Origin: Metabacillus endolithicus
GTDB lineage: Bacteria; Bacillota; Bacilli; Bacillales; Bacillaceae
Assembly (NCBI RefSeq): GCF_023078335.1
Contig: NZ_CP095550.1
Location: forward strand, 744,001-808,000
Length of the DNA: 64,000 nucleotides
Reading direction: 5' to 3'
The translations under genes were made by a program, and so were the position numbers. This document shows, one piece after another, positions 51,274 through 61,033 of this stretch. The first letter of the stretch is position 1, and each line of letters starts with the position of its first letter. The notes below the pieces were generated by a model that was not told the DNA's origin, made no database searches, and worked only from the letters and a program-made list of their open reading frames with translations.

Positions 51274-51531
51274 CTCGATAACATATTACTGCTTTCTATG
51301 TATTTTCACAAGTTACGACCATTAGGATGCTCGGTTTAAGTTATTTTTTATTCCTAAAAAAACCATAGTTAATAATAACAAGCTAAAATAATAGATACAT
51401 CAGTTTCAAACCTGTTCGACAAAATTTTGCTTTATCATCATACCATAATTTCTATAGCATGTAGTAATGACTCATTTAAATTTCTTTCATTCGATCTATA
51501 AAAACATATACTGTCTAATTGTACGAAAAAA

Positions 51532-51555
51532 GGAACTTGGACTAAGCCAAGTTCC
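51532..51555 (-). terminator. Intrinsic terminator after spmB
   Basis: Stem GGAACTTGG/CCAAGTTCC with a 6-base loop followed by TTTTTTC on the minus strand. Confidence 0.85.
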
Positions 51556-51564
51556 CAGTAAATT

Positions 51565-52095
51565 CTATGCAAATAACAATGTGACAATCACGATTGCTGC
51601 TATAATTCCAACGAGATCTGCAAGTAATCCTACCTTTAATGCATCTCCCATCTTTCTAATTCCTACTGCTCCAAAATAGACCGTTAAAACATATAAAGTC
51701 GTGTCAGTACTTCCTTGCATGGTTGCAGCTAACATTCCGATAAAAGAATCTGGCCCATATGTTGCAATAATATCGGAAGTTAATCCAAGTGCAGCTGTAC
51801 CAGATATCGGTCTAATAAATGCTAAAGGCACTATTTCTGCAGGTATATTTAACAGCTCTAATGCAGGCTTCATAAAATTCATAAGAAACTCTAAAGCACC
51901 CGAAGCTCTAAATACAGAAATTGCGACTAACATCCCTACAAGGTAAGGTATGATCGAAAAGGAAATAGTAATTCCTTCTTTACCGCCTTCAACAAAAGAT
52001 TCGTAAGTGGGCACCTTCTTTAAAGTACCGTAAATAAGAATAAAACCAATAATAACAGGTATAATCCATAATGAAATGACTCCTATAATCCCCAA
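51565..52095 (-). CDS. spmB: Spore maturation protein SpmB
   Basis: Membrane protein needed for full spore-core dehydration. 176 aa with about five membrane segments and nucleoside-recognition (Gate) domain features (RPISGTAALGL, QGSTDTTLYVLTVYFG). It follows spmA by 6 nt. Confidence 0.95.
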   Translation of the reverse strand: MGIIGVISLWIIPVIIGFILIYGTLKKVPTYESFVEGGKEGITISFSIIPYLVGMLVAISVFRASGALEFLMNFMKPALELLNIPAEIVPLAFIRPISGTAALGLTSDIIATYGPDSFIGMLAATMQGSTDTTLYVLTVYFGAVGIRKMGDALKVGLLADLVGIIAAIVIVTLLFA

Positions 52096-52101
52096 GTTCG
52101 A

Positions 52102-52689
52102 TCACCCTTTTCTATTTCTCCTGTAATAAAAGAATCGATCTATCATGATTGCCCCGACAGTTGATAGAAATGTTGCAATTAAAGTTGGTCCTACTATACT
52201 GGTTGGTGACGATGAGCCATAGGTCATCATAATGGCAATGACTGTAGTTGGAATTAAGGTTAAGCTTGAAGTATTAATGGCTAAAAAGGTAATCATCGAA
52301 CGACTAGCTTTGTCAGATCCTCCATTTAATACTTTTAGCTGTTCCATCGCTTTAATACCAAGCGGTGTTGCCGCATTACCCAGTCCAAAAAGGTTCGCCA
52401 TCATATTTGAGAGCATATAGCCCATAGCAGGATGATCCGGTGGTACTTCTGGAAACAACCTTGTCACAATCGGCTTAAACAAATTACCTAGTTTTTCTAA
52501 TAATCCAGCTTCTTCAGCAACCTTCATTAAACCAAGCCAAAATACCAACACACTAATGAATCCAATTGAAATAGTGACTGCCTCTTTTCCACCTTTAAAA
52601 ATTGCTTCGTTAACTTCATCCATCGTTCCATTAAACATGGCAAAAACGATCCCAATAACCGTTAATAACACCCATATTAAATTAACCAT
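52102..52689 (-). CDS. spmA: Spore maturation protein SpmA
   Basis: Membrane partner of SpmB in spore-core dehydration. 195 aa, about five membrane segments, Gate-domain features (NMMANLFGLGNAATPLGI, TSSLTLIPTTVIA). Its start shares one base with the dacB stop, consistent with the dacB-spmA-spmB sporulation operon. Confidence 0.95.
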   Translation of the reverse strand: MVNLIWVLLTVIGIVFAMFNGTMDEVNEAIFKGGKEAVTISIGFISVLVFWLGLMKVAEEAGLLEKLGNLFKPIVTRLFPEVPPDHPAMGYMLSNMMANLFGLGNAATPLGIKAMEQLKVLNGGSDKASRSMITFLAINTSSLTLIPTTVIAIMMTYGSSSPTSIVGPTLIATFLSTVGAIMIDRFFYYRRNRKG

Positions 52690-53831
52690 TAGCTAACACC
52701 TGTTATTGCAAAAAATAAGTTTTTAAAAAGATCCCAAAATGAGCCTTTAGGTTTTTCGACCTTTCCATTATCAAAATAAATCGGGATGTCAGCTATCTCT
52801 CTCTCTTCAACTTTGACAGATAGTTCTCCTACTACATTCGGAACTTTTTCAAGGTCTTCCCATTCTTCTTGTGGTTTTTGCAATGAAATATTAATTCGAA
52901 CGTTTTCTTGCTCTTCTTTTGTAAGCGGATAAAGTACATCTCGGTTTATAAAGACTTTATCATCATAAAATTCATTTTCTATATTACTAAGTGTACCTTG
53001 ATGCTTTAGATTAACTAACTCATAGTTATTAAATGCATAGTTATGAAGATTCATATGATCTTTCCAATCATCCGGATCATTTAGTGTTACCACAATCGTT
53101 TCCATTCCGCCCTTTGATGCAGTTGAAACCAACGTTCTTTTTGCTCTAACTGTATAACCCGTTTTACCACCTGTACTATATTTATAAAGGCTAGTTAACA
53201 ATTTATTTTTGTTATGCCATACTCTGTCCCATTTTTCATTAGGATTAGGAGCTTTATGAGTTTCAGTCCCAGAAATTTCTTGATAAGTCTCATTTTTCAT
53301 TGCATATTGAGTTAGAATGGCCATATCATATGCTGTTGAATAATGATTTTCATGATCATCAAGTCCATGAGGGTTAGCAAATTCAGTATTTGACATCCCA
53401 ATTTCTTCTGCTTTTTGGTTCATCATGACAACAAACCCCTCTAGACTACCACCTACATGTTCAGCAATAGCGACTGCTGCATCATTTCCAGAACGTAGCA
53501 TCAGTCCATAAACTAAATCTTCCAGTTTAATTTTTTCACCCTTTTGTAAATATACTGATGACCCCTCAGCTCGAATGGCTTGTTCACTAACTGTTGCCAT
53601 TTCATTTAGTTTTCCAGACTCTATGGCAAGAATGGCTGTCATGATTTTTGTAATACTAGCAATACGCATTTTTTTATGTGCTTGCTTTTCATAAAGAATT
53701 CTTCCAGATTCCTGCTCTATTAATATGGCAGTTTGAGCACTAACACCAACAGCAGATGTTTGCTTAGGAACGATTCCCATTAACAAAAATATGATGATAA
53801 AACCTGCTGTCACTTTCTTAATATGCGGCAT
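52689..53831 (-). CDS. dacB: D-alanyl-D-alanine carboxypeptidase DacB (PBP5*)
   Basis: Sporulation-specific carboxypeptidase that limits cortex cross-linking. 380 aa from the ATG at 53831 (MPHIKKVTAGFIII), chosen because the upstream 16 codons are not family-like and the signal peptide starts here. Catalytic motifs: SITKIM (SxxK), SGN (SxN) and TGGKTGYT (KTG). The C-terminal stem region ends with a hydrophobic segment. Confidence 0.95.
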   Translation of the reverse strand: MPHIKKVTAGFIIIFLLMGIVPKQTSAVGVSAQTAILIEQESGRILYEKQAHKKMRIASITKIMTAILAIESGKLNEMATVSEQAIRAEGSSVYLQKGEKIKLEDLVYGLMLRSGNDAAVAIAEHVGGSLEGFVVMMNQKAEEIGMSNTEFANPHGLDDHENHYSTAYDMAILTQYAMKNETYQEISGTETHKAPNPNEKWDRVWHNKNKLLTSLYKYSTGGKTGYTVRAKRTLVSTASKGGMETIVVTLNDPDDWKDHMNLHNYAFNNYELVNLKHQGTLSNIENEFYDDKVFINRDVLYPLTKEEQENVRINISLQKPQEEWEDLEKVPNVVGELSVKVEEREIADIPIYFDNGKVEKPKGSFWDLFKNLFFAITGVS

Positions 53832-53909
53832 AATACATCCACGTCCCCTTACTCGTTCGTTTTGTACAAGTTTATGCACGTGGACAAAGCTTATGAATGA
53901 AAATTTGTA

Positions 53910-53957
53910 AAAACAAAGGCTTTCACTAATTTACAATAGTGAAAGCCTTTGTTTTTC
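53910..53957 (-). terminator. Intrinsic terminator after ypuI
   Basis: A long stem, about 17 bp (AAACAAAGGCTTTCACTA and its complement), with an 8-base loop and TTTTTAC on the minus strand. It separates ypuI from dacB. Confidence 0.85.
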
Positions 53958-53977
53958 TTATATCCATAGAAGCTTAT

Positions 53978-54445
53978 TTATAAATGTGACTGAACACCAA
54001 AATCTATTTCTTCACGAATGGTTATAAAATCCTTTTCCAAGGAATTAATAAATCGAATGAATGAGGGAGGTACTGTTTTTCTAAAAATGATCATTTCTGA
54101 ATCAGTATAAGAACAACGACTATTTTCATACCATGTGTCATTTTTCGGATGAAAAAACCTTTCAATACACTGATAATAAATTTTCTCAAATAGCTGCCTT
54201 GCATAAGAGGGTGTTATGATCGAATTTCTTATCATTTGACGACAAACATCAAGTGCTTCCTCACAAAAGACTAACAAACTTCGTGCAGCCCTTAATAACT
54301 CAAGTAAATATGGTCTTTCACACTCAGCTTCATCTTCTAAAGACCGTATCGTGATTGAATTCATGTAAGTTGTCATTTTTTCAACTACATTTTCTAAAAA
54401 GAATGCCACTTTTTCAGTCTCATCTTTAATTAATGTGTTGTCCAT
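53978..54445 (-). CDS. ypuI: YpuI-like protein (DUF3907)
   Basis: 155 aa, soluble, helical, with several Cys residues, beginning MDNTLIKDETEKVAFFLE. The ATG at 54445 is preferred because AGAGGATG is well spaced; an upstream ATG at 54454 lies on the ribosome binding site. Position between scpB and dacB matches B. subtilis. Function unknown. Confidence 0.8.
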   Translation of the reverse strand: MDNTLIKDETEKVAFFLENVVEKMTTYMNSITIRSLEDEAECERPYLLELLRAARSLLVFCEEALDVCRQMIRNSIITPSYARQLFEKIYYQCIERFFHPKNDTWYENSRCSYTDSEMIIFRKTVPPSFIRFINSLEKDFITIREEIDFGVQSHL

Positions 54446-54528
54446 AGGACACATCCTCTTCCCTTCCGAGCAGGTTTATTTACCTCTTATGTCATCATTA
54501 GAATATTATTACTTTCAAGTAAAAAAAG

Positions 54529-54587
54529 ACTGCTCAATTTAAAATATTTTCCCTCTATCTAGGCAAGATATCTTAAATCAGCAGTCA
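54529..54587 (-). terminator. Possible terminator after scpB
   Basis: Seven-base stem GACTGCT/AGCAGTC around a long loop, followed by TTTTTTTAC on the minus strand. The long loop makes it less certain. Confidence 0.5.
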
Positions 54588-54590
54588 ATA

Positions 54591-55187
54591 TTATTTTAAT
54601 TCCTCTAATGTTTCATTAAATTTTTCAAAGAATAAATCTGCTTCTTCTTGTTCAAATGCATCATCTGATTTCTCTGGAAGTGGTGGGAGTTCTTTAATTG
54701 ATTTTAGACCAAAATACTCTAAAAATTCTTTTGTCGTTCCATAAAGAATTGCCCGTCCTGTTCCTTCAGCTCTTCCTACCTCTTTAATTAAGATCTTGGA
54801 AACCAGCGTTTGAATAGGTCTTTCTGTTTTCACTCCGCGAACTTCTTCTATTTCTGCTCTTGTGATTGGCTGTCGATACGCCACAATAGCTAATGTTTCC
54901 AAAGCTGCTTGTGAAAGTGAAGCATTTCCTGGGGATTCAACTAATTTTTTCAAATATGTTGCATGCTCTTTTTTTGTTGTTAGTTGATAATGTCCTGCCA
55001 CTTCAACAAGCTCTATACCTCGATTTTTTTGTTTATAACTGTCAGAGAGCTCACTTAAGATATCCTTAACTTCTTGTTCTTCGAGCTCCAACACCATCGC
55101 TAACTGTTTTAGGGAAAGACCCTCGTCTCCTGAAGCAAATAATAATGCTTCAACGATTGAATTCCACTCAATCACACCTAAGGCCAT
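54591..55187 (-). CDS. scpB: Segregation and condensation protein ScpB
   Basis: Winged-helix subunit that joins ScpA and SMC in the condensin complex. 198 aa, with [25 protein letters not shown], the family signature, at about residues 91-115. It begins 3 nt after scpA. Confidence 0.95.
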   Translation of the reverse strand: MALGVIEWNSIVEALLFASGDEGLSLKQLAMVLELEEQEVKDILSELSDSYKQKNRGIELVEVAGHYQLTTKKEHATYLKKLVESPGNASLSQAALETLAIVAYRQPITRAEIEEVRGVKTERPIQTLVSKILIKEVGRAEGTGRAILYGTTKEFLEYFGLKSIKELPPLPEKSDDAFEQEEADLFFEKFNETLEELK

Positions 55188-55190
55188 GAA

Positions 55191-55935
55191 TTACTCACTC
55201 CCCATTATATAAATATCTGCAAAATTATTTTCTTGTTCGATTAAAATTAAATGTGATTTCATTAATTCTAAAATAGCCAAAAAGGTAACAACTAAATGAT
55301 CTTTACTGTTTGAAGGAAACAAATCACTAAAACGGCGCCTACCTGAATGTGTACGCAAATCAGTGAGAATTTCCTCCATCCGCTTCTCGATCGGAATTTC
55401 TTGACGAGCAATTTTTGTTTGTACAGGCTTTTGAATTTTCTTTCTACGAAGCATCTTTTGAAAAAGCCCCTAACATATCATAAATGGTTACATTTAAAGA
55501 GTCGATTTGCTGCTGTGAATCTGATACATATTCACTCAAGTCACTTGGAGCTTTTGTGAAAACTTGGGAACGACCTTCTTCAAGAGTTCTTAAATCATCT
55601 GCAGCTTCTTTATATTTCCTGTATTCAATCAACCTTCTCATTAATTCATCACGTGGGTCTTCTTCTGGTTCTTCACCAAATTCATCCTCAAATAGCTCTT
55701 CTTCTTGTTTCGGAAGAAGCATTCTACTTTTAATAGAAAGAAGCGTTGCAGCCATAACCAGATACTCTGACGCAATATCAAGGTGAAGCTCCTGCATCGT
55801 GTGAATATAGAGCATATATTGTTCCGTTATTTCTGAAACAGGTATATCATATATATCAATTTCTAAGCGATTTATTAAGTGAAGTAACAGATCTAAAGGA
55901 CCTTCAAAAGCATTAATTTTAACATGATATTGCAA
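55191..55935 (-). pseudogene. scpA: Segregation and condensation protein ScpA (frameshifted)
   Basis: Kleisin subunit of SMC-ScpAB. The first frame (55935-55444) has [21 protein letters not shown] and the acidic middle region. The second (55454-55191) has the C-terminal winged helix (VVTFLAILELMKSHLI). At 55461-55465 an A-run of five (T on the minus strand) shifts the frame; four would give [14 protein letters not shown] and one protein of about 248 aa. SMC-complex loss is severely harmful, so a one-base sequencing insertion is the likely explanation. Confidence 0.93.
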
Positions 55936-56165
55936 ATTCTATCCCACCATTCTTACAACTAGCCACCATATAGTATAGAGCAATTTTTCGACATGTCCAA
56001 TAGTTATTTCATTCGTTTGATCATAAGTTGGTAATGATCACTTAAATATGCCATTTTCAATTTATTTAAATAAAAATCCCCTGTTTCTAGTCATTAGCCC
56101 ATACACTTCAGCGTTTTGCTCATATATTACAAGTGTAACAGCTAATCATTAAGGAGGAATAAAAC

Positions 56166-56258
56166 ATGGGTGAACATGGTTTTAACTATGGCGGAGGATT
56201 CGCGTTAATCGTTGTATTGTTTATTTTATTAATTATCGTTGGTGCTGCTTGGTTATAA
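56166..56258 (+). CDS. YjcZ-family small sporulation-type membrane peptide
   Basis: 30 aa: a Gly/Tyr-containing head (MGEHGFNYGGGFA) followed by one hydrophobic helix ending AAWL. AAGGAGG lies 9 nt upstream. This pattern matches the YjcZ/YxxG group of tiny sporulation-associated peptides in Bacillus. Too short for gene finders. It is followed by its own terminator. Confidence 0.8.
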   Translation: MGEHGFNYGGGFALIVVLFILLIIVGAAWL

Positions 56259-56268
56259 TAGCAACAAG

Positions 56269-56294
56269 AAAGCTGCTGACATTCAGCAGCTTTT
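56269..56294 (+). terminator. Terminator after the YjcZ-like peptide gene
   Basis: Stem AAAGCTGCTG/CAGCAGCTTT with a 5-base loop followed by TTAAT on the plus strand. Confidence 0.75.
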
Positions 56295-56362
56295 AATCTG
56301 TTTTCGGAAAAATTTATGGTACACTACTTACACAAATTAATTATGGTGGAGGTGAAACAACT

Positions 56363-56884
56363 ATGTATGATGCTGCATACATTGATTATCTCATTTATTT
56401 TCACTGTGAAAGAGACTATTTTGAATGTCATGAGGTGTTAGAGGAACACTGGAAACAGGATCCACCGAAAGAAAGAAAAAAACATTGGGTGGGCTTCATT
56501 CAAATTGCTGTTTGTGCATATCATCATAGAAGGGGAAATTTTGCAGGGGCTTTGAAAATGATATCAAATGCGATACATATCCTTGAAAATGATTCATTAA
56601 ATATCAAGAAATTAGGCTTACATAATGAGGAGTTAATTAAAACCCTAAAGAAACGAAAAAATGAAATTGTTGATCATAAACCTTACTATAGTTTTAACCT
56701 ACCTATAAGAGACGATAAATTAATGAGTCTTTGCCTAAAGCGTTGTTCTGAGAAAAACCTTAGTTGGGGTGTGGATAGCGACTTAACTGATGAATTTTTG
56801 TTACATAAACATACAAAACGTAATCGCACAGATGTTATTAATGAAAGATTGCACCAGCTAAAAATTCGTAAAAATAAAAGTTGA
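56363..56884 (+). CDS. ypuF: DUF309 protein (YpuF-like)
   Basis: 173 aa. The N-terminal half carries the DUF309 signature YFECHEVLEEHWKQ followed by VGFIQIAVCAYHHRRGN. The C-terminal part is basic. A GTGGAGG ribosome binding site precedes the start. Position between scpA and the rib genes matches B. subtilis YpuF. The function is unknown. Confidence 0.88.
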   Translation: MYDAAYIDYLIYFHCERDYFECHEVLEEHWKQDPPKERKKHWVGFIQIAVCAYHHRRGNFAGALKMISNAIHILENDSLNIKKLGLHNEELIKTLKKRKNEIVDHKPYYSFNLPIRDDKLMSLCLKRCSEKNLSWGVDSDLTDEFLLHKHTKRNRTDVINERLHQLKIRKNKS

Positions 56885-56890
56885 AATGAA

Positions 56891-56921
56891 GAAGCCGGAA
56901 ATCACAATGATTTCCGGCTTC
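56891..56921. terminator. Bidirectional terminator between ypuF and ribT
   Basis: Stem GAAGCCGGAAATCA/TGATTTCCGGCTTC with a 3-base loop, followed by T-runs on both strands. Confidence 0.85.
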
Positions 56922-56924
56922 TTT

Positions 56925-57276
<352 letters not shown>

Positions 57277-57423
57277 AGATACCCCTCATTAACGAATTAG
57301 CTTCCTCTAAGAAAGCAAAAGTATTAAATCGATAAAAGCTATACATATTTTTCCAAAAATTAAAAACCACTTCTCAAAACATTATATACAGTTTTTTATC
57401 GATTTTAAACACTTTTACCAAAA

Positions 57424-57888
57424 TTAATCAAGGGACTTTAACAAATTACCCATTTCAATAGCCGTAACAGCTGCCTCATAACCTTTATTTCCGGCTTTTG
57501 TTCCTGCTCTCTCAATAGCTTGCTCAATCGTCTCTGTAGTTAATACTCCAAAGACCACCGGAACACCTGTGGATAAGGATGCTTGTGAAACGCCTTTGGC
57601 AGCTTCGTTACAAACATAATCATAATGTGTAGTAGCTCCTCTAATGACCGTTCCCAATGTAATAACAGCATCGTACTTACCGGATTCAGCTAATTTTTTT
57701 GCTACTAGAGGAAGTTCAAACGCTCCGGGTACCCATGCAACAGTTATGTCGTTTTCCTCTACACCATGTCTTTTTAAACCATCTTCAGCTCCACCTAGAA
57801 GCTTCGATGTAATAAATTCATTAAATCGTGCAACAACGATTGCTACCTTTAATCCACTACCAATTAAATGACCTTCAAATGTATTCAT
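57424..57888 (-). CDS. ribH: 6,7-dimethyl-8-ribityllumazine synthase RibH
   Basis: Penultimate riboflavin step; assembles as an icosahedral shell in Bacillus. 154 aa from the ATG at 57888, which has TTGGAGG upstream. Motifs are [35 protein letters not shown] and FGVLTTET. It follows ribAB. Confidence 0.97.
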   Translation of the reverse strand: MNTFEGHLIGSGLKVAIVVARFNEFITSKLLGGAEDGLKRHGVEENDITVAWVPGAFELPLVAKKLAESGKYDAVITLGTVIRGATTHYDYVCNEAAKGVSQASLSTGVPVVFGVLTTETIEQAIERAGTKAGNKGYEAAVTAIEMGNLLKSLD

Positions 57889-57924
57889 ATCTAATTCCTC
57901 CAATGTAATGTTATATAACCTTCT

Positions 57925-59118
57925 TTAAAAATGTAGGAAATGTCCTAGTTTTTCATATTTTGTTCGTAAATACTGCTCATTTTCTTCTCTTGATGGCATT
58001 TGAATAGGAACCCTGTCTTCAATTGTAAGACCATATCCTTCTAAGCCAGCAATTTTACGAGGATTATTTGTTAAAAGCTTCATTTTTTCGATACCAAGAT
58101 CTTTTAAAATTTGTGCTCCAATCCCGTAATCTCTTAAATCTGGTGCAAAACCTAATTTTTCATTAGCCGCAACTGTATCATAGCCTTGTTCTTGAAGCTT
58201 GTAGGCTCTCATTTTATTAATTAATCCGATTCCTCTACCTTCCTGACGCATATACAAAAGAACCCCTTTTCCCTCTTTTTCAATTTGGGAAAGAGCTGCA
58301 TGTAATTGTGGACCACAATCACATCGGTAAGAACCGAATACATCTCCTGTTAAGCATTCAGAGTGAACTCTTACTAGAGTAGCTTCATCAGGGTTAATAT
58401 CACCTTTTACAAAGGCTACATGTTCCTTCTCATCTAAAGAATTTGAATACCCAATGGCACGAAATGTTCCAAACTCAGTAGGTAATTCAATTTCAACCTC
58501 TCGATTAACAAGTTTTTCTCTTCGGTTTCGATATTGAATTAAATCCTTAATCGTGATAATTTTTAAATCAAACTCTTTAGCAATCGTTAGTAAATCAGGA
58601 ACTCGAGCCATTGTACCATCTTCTTTAATAATTTCACATATAACTCCGCCCGGCTTTGCACCACAAAGACGAGACAAGTCTACGGCAGCCTCTGTATGGC
58701 CCGCACGACGTAATACACCACCCTCTTTAGCTACTAACGGAAAGGTATGACCTGGTCGTTTAAAATCAGATGGCTTTGAATTATCATCTAATAACGCTAA
58801 AACTGTATCCGCACGCTCAAATGCACTAATTCCTGTTGTATTTGTTTTATGATCAACACTAACTGTAAAGGCAGTTCCATGAGGGTCTGTATTATGAGTA
58901 ACCATAGGAGCAAGGCCTAGTTTTGTTGCTTGCTTTTCAGTAATTGGTACACATACAAGACCCCGACCATGCTTAATCATAAAGTTTATTGCTTCAGGAG
59001 TTACCCGATCGGCTAAAGAAACAAAGTCCCCTTCATTTTCTCGATCCTCATCATCTACAACAATAACGACTTTCCCTTCCCTAAGGTCTGTTATCGCTTC
59101 TTCGATAGTATGAAACAT
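57925..59118 (-). CDS. ribAB: Bifunctional DHBP synthase / GTP cyclohydrolase II RibAB
   Basis: N-terminal domain (1 to about 200) makes 3,4-dihydroxy-2-butanone 4-phosphate: [11 protein letters not shown] and GHTEAAVDL motifs. C-terminal domain opens GTP: zinc cysteines in [15 protein letters not shown], then RQEGRGIGL and TNNPRKI. 397 aa from the ATG at 59118, chosen because GAGGGGG abuts the ATG two codons upstream. This is the B. subtilis ribA gene. Confidence 0.97.
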   Translation of the reverse strand: MFHTIEEAITDLREGKVVIVVDDEDRENEGDFVSLADRVTPEAINFMIKHGRGLVCVPITEKQATKLGLAPMVTHNTDPHGTAFTVSVDHKTNTTGISAFERADTVLALLDDNSKPSDFKRPGHTFPLVAKEGGVLRRAGHTEAAVDLSRLCGAKPGGVICEIIKEDGTMARVPDLLTIAKEFDLKIITIKDLIQYRNRREKLVNREVEIELPTEFGTFRAIGYSNSLDEKEHVAFVKGDINPDEATLVRVHSECLTGDVFGSYRCDCGPQLHAALSQIEKEGKGVLLYMRQEGRGIGLINKMRAYKLQEQGYDTVAANEKLGFAPDLRDYGIGAQILKDLGIEKMKLLTNNPRKIAGLEGYGLTIEDRVPIQMPSREENEQYLRTKYEKLGHFLHF

Positions 59119-59147
59119 AATCATACCCCCTCTATCTAATTATCCCT

Positions 59148-59795
59148 CTATGCAAATCCATTTTCTTTTAAAAATGATTGGCTTATTGAAGAATTTGTTT
59201 GGGTTGCTTGGTGAGTAACGAATTTCTTTATATATTTCCCAATCATATCGCATTCAATGTTCACAATATCCCCTACACCTTTAGAACCGAGAATCGTTTC
59301 TTGTAAAGTGTGCGGAATAATAGAAATAACGACCTTGTCTTTTTCTAATCCAAAGATTGTTAAACTAATTCCATCAATTGTGATTGATCCCTTATGTATC
59401 AATGTATCTGTAAGTTCTTCCGGTAATTGAAGTTCATAATAAACAGCATTAGATACTTGTTGTTTTTTCACAATTTTCGCTATTCCATCAACATGTCCGG
59501 AAACAAAATGACCCCCAAAACGTCCATTTGCTGCCATCGCTCTTTCTAAGTTAACTGCTGAACCTTGTTTTAGTTGCGCTAAAGAAGTACTTCTAACGGT
59601 TTCAGGCATAACGTCAACAGAAAAAGCTTGATCTGTATACTCTGTAACTGTTAAACACACACCATTAACAGCAATACTATCTCCTAATGCTACATCGTGT
59701 AAAATGGTCTTTGCTCCTATTGAAAAAACAATCGCATCTTTAGAACTTTTCACGCTTAAAACTGTTCCAATTTCTTCAATGATTCCAGTAAACAT
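59148..59795 (-). CDS. ribE: Riboflavin synthase alpha subunit RibE
   Basis: Dismutates two 6,7-dimethyl-8-ribityllumazine molecules to riboflavin. 215 aa with two lumazine-binding repeats: MFTGIIEEIGTV, SIAVNGVCLTVTE at the first and GHFVSGHVDG, SITIDGISLTI at the second. It is the first structural gene behind the riboswitch; the usual ribD is not between them. Confidence 0.97.
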   Translation of the reverse strand: MFTGIIEEIGTVLSVKSSKDAIVFSIGAKTILHDVALGDSIAVNGVCLTVTEYTDQAFSVDVMPETVRSTSLAQLKQGSAVNLERAMAANGRFGGHFVSGHVDGIAKIVKKQQVSNAVYYELQLPEELTDTLIHKGSITIDGISLTIFGLEKDKVVISIIPHTLQETILGSKGVGDIVNIECDMIGKYIKKFVTHQATQTNSSISQSFLKENGFA

Positions 59796-59876
59796 AAAGT
59801 TCGATTCCTCCTTTCAGTATAAATAAAAAACATATATTCCGTTACATTTCCTTACTCAATGAGTAAAGAACAAAAA

Positions 59877-59903
59877 AACCCAAAGTCTATAGACCCCGGG
59901 CTT
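59877..59903 (-). terminator. Riboswitch-controlled terminator before ribE
   Basis: Stem built from AGCCC..GGTCTATAGAC..GGGTT pairing, followed by TTTTTTTG on the minus strand, between the FMN aptamer and ribE. Confidence 0.8.
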
Positions 59904-60003
59904 TATTATTTGAAAAATTGATATTTGAATATGTCAAATAAGAGTATTAATATTCTATTTTAAAACAGAATTTAATACACCGCAAAAAGTTCGCGCAATT
60001 CTT

Positions 60004-60143
60004 CTCCCATCCAGACTTTAACTGTCGGCCCTAGATTCTCACTAGATCCACCGTTAACAATTGTTAACGGGTCACGGACTTAGAAGATGCGTTTTTTGCA
60101 CCTTCAACACCGCCGGTAGGGAATTTCACCCTGCCCCGAAGAA
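60004..60143 (-). promoter_or_regulatory. FMN riboswitch (RFN element) upstream of ribE
   Basis: Minus-strand sequence starts CTTCGGGGCAGGGTG, then CCCTACCGGCGGTG, AGTCCGTGACCC, a TGGATCTAGTGAGAATC segment and the closing GGCCGACAGTTAAAGTCTGG. It matches the RFN consensus and precedes a terminator, so FMN should switch off ribE-ribAB-ribH-ribT. Confidence 0.95.
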
Positions 60144-60358
60144 TGTAAAACGAAATATGAAGTTATAAATTTATTTTATCCGTATAATGTGAATGTTGCA
60201 ATCTTTATGTTTGATTTTAATTATGTATATCAAATATTTAAGTTTGTTATTGTAACCTTAAATGCCCCAGAATTAATACTTGCAAGGTTGATTTGCGCTC
60301 CAATCAACTTAAATAGTCATGTACATATAAACTAAATAAAATACAAAAGCAGCCATAT

Positions 60359-60392
60359 AAAAAGACTGTGCTAATTAATACACAGTCTTTTT
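60359..60392 (-). terminator. Intrinsic terminator after ppiB
   Basis: Stem AAAAAGACTGTG/CACAGTCTTTTT with a 10-base loop and T tract on the minus strand. Confidence 0.85.
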
Positions 60393-60397
60393 CAATC

Positions 60398-60832
60398 TTA
60401 TTCTTCGTATACTTTTACTTCTTTCATAGCATCATTTGGCTTAATCTTGTAAACAGCTTCTAAATTGTCTGTTACTTTACCAAACACTGTATGAACACCG
60501 TTTAAATGTGGTTGTGGCTCGTGAACGATGAAGAATTGGCTCCCGCCAGTATCTTTTCCTGCATGTGCCATAGACAATGATCCTGCTTCATGCTTATGAG
60601 GATTTCCTTGTGTTTCACATTTAATTGTGTAACCTGGTCCACCAGTACCAGTTCCACTTGGACAACCACCTTGTGCTACGAAACCTGGAATAACACGGTG
60701 AAATGTTAATCCGTTATAAAATCCTTCGTTCGCTAATTTTTCAAAATTAGCAACTGTTCCTGGCGCTTCATTTGGATATAATTCTAATCCTAGTACATCG
60801 CCATTTTCCATTGTAATTTGTGCTTTTTTCAT
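60398..60832 (-). CDS. ppiB: Peptidyl-prolyl cis-trans isomerase PpiB (cyclophilin)
   Basis: Cytoplasmic cyclophilin. 144 aa from the ATG at 60832 ([18 protein letters not shown]), preceded by TGGAGG. Active-site segments [13 protein letters not shown] and [19 protein letters not shown] are present. It is divergent from ypuA. Confidence 0.96.
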   Translation of the reverse strand: MKKAQITMENGDVLGLELYPNEAPGTVANFEKLANEGFYNGLTFHRVIPGFVAQGGCPSGTGTGGPGYTIKCETQGNPHKHEAGSLSMAHAGKDTGGSQFFIVHEPQPHLNGVHTVFGKVTDNLEAVYKIKPNDAMKEVKVYEE

Positions 60833-61033
60833 ATGTATGAAACCTCCATTAAGTATAATCCGTCTAATAGACATGAACACCTACCTATTCTACTATAATC
60901 AAAGGAGGAACGCCAAATAGATCACTTAAATTCTTATAAAAACTTCACCTTTAACGTATTGACAAATATAAAAAAGATCTATAATAGATGAAGTAGAGTT
61001 GTTTTGTCCTAAATTTGTAAGGAGGCATTAACT

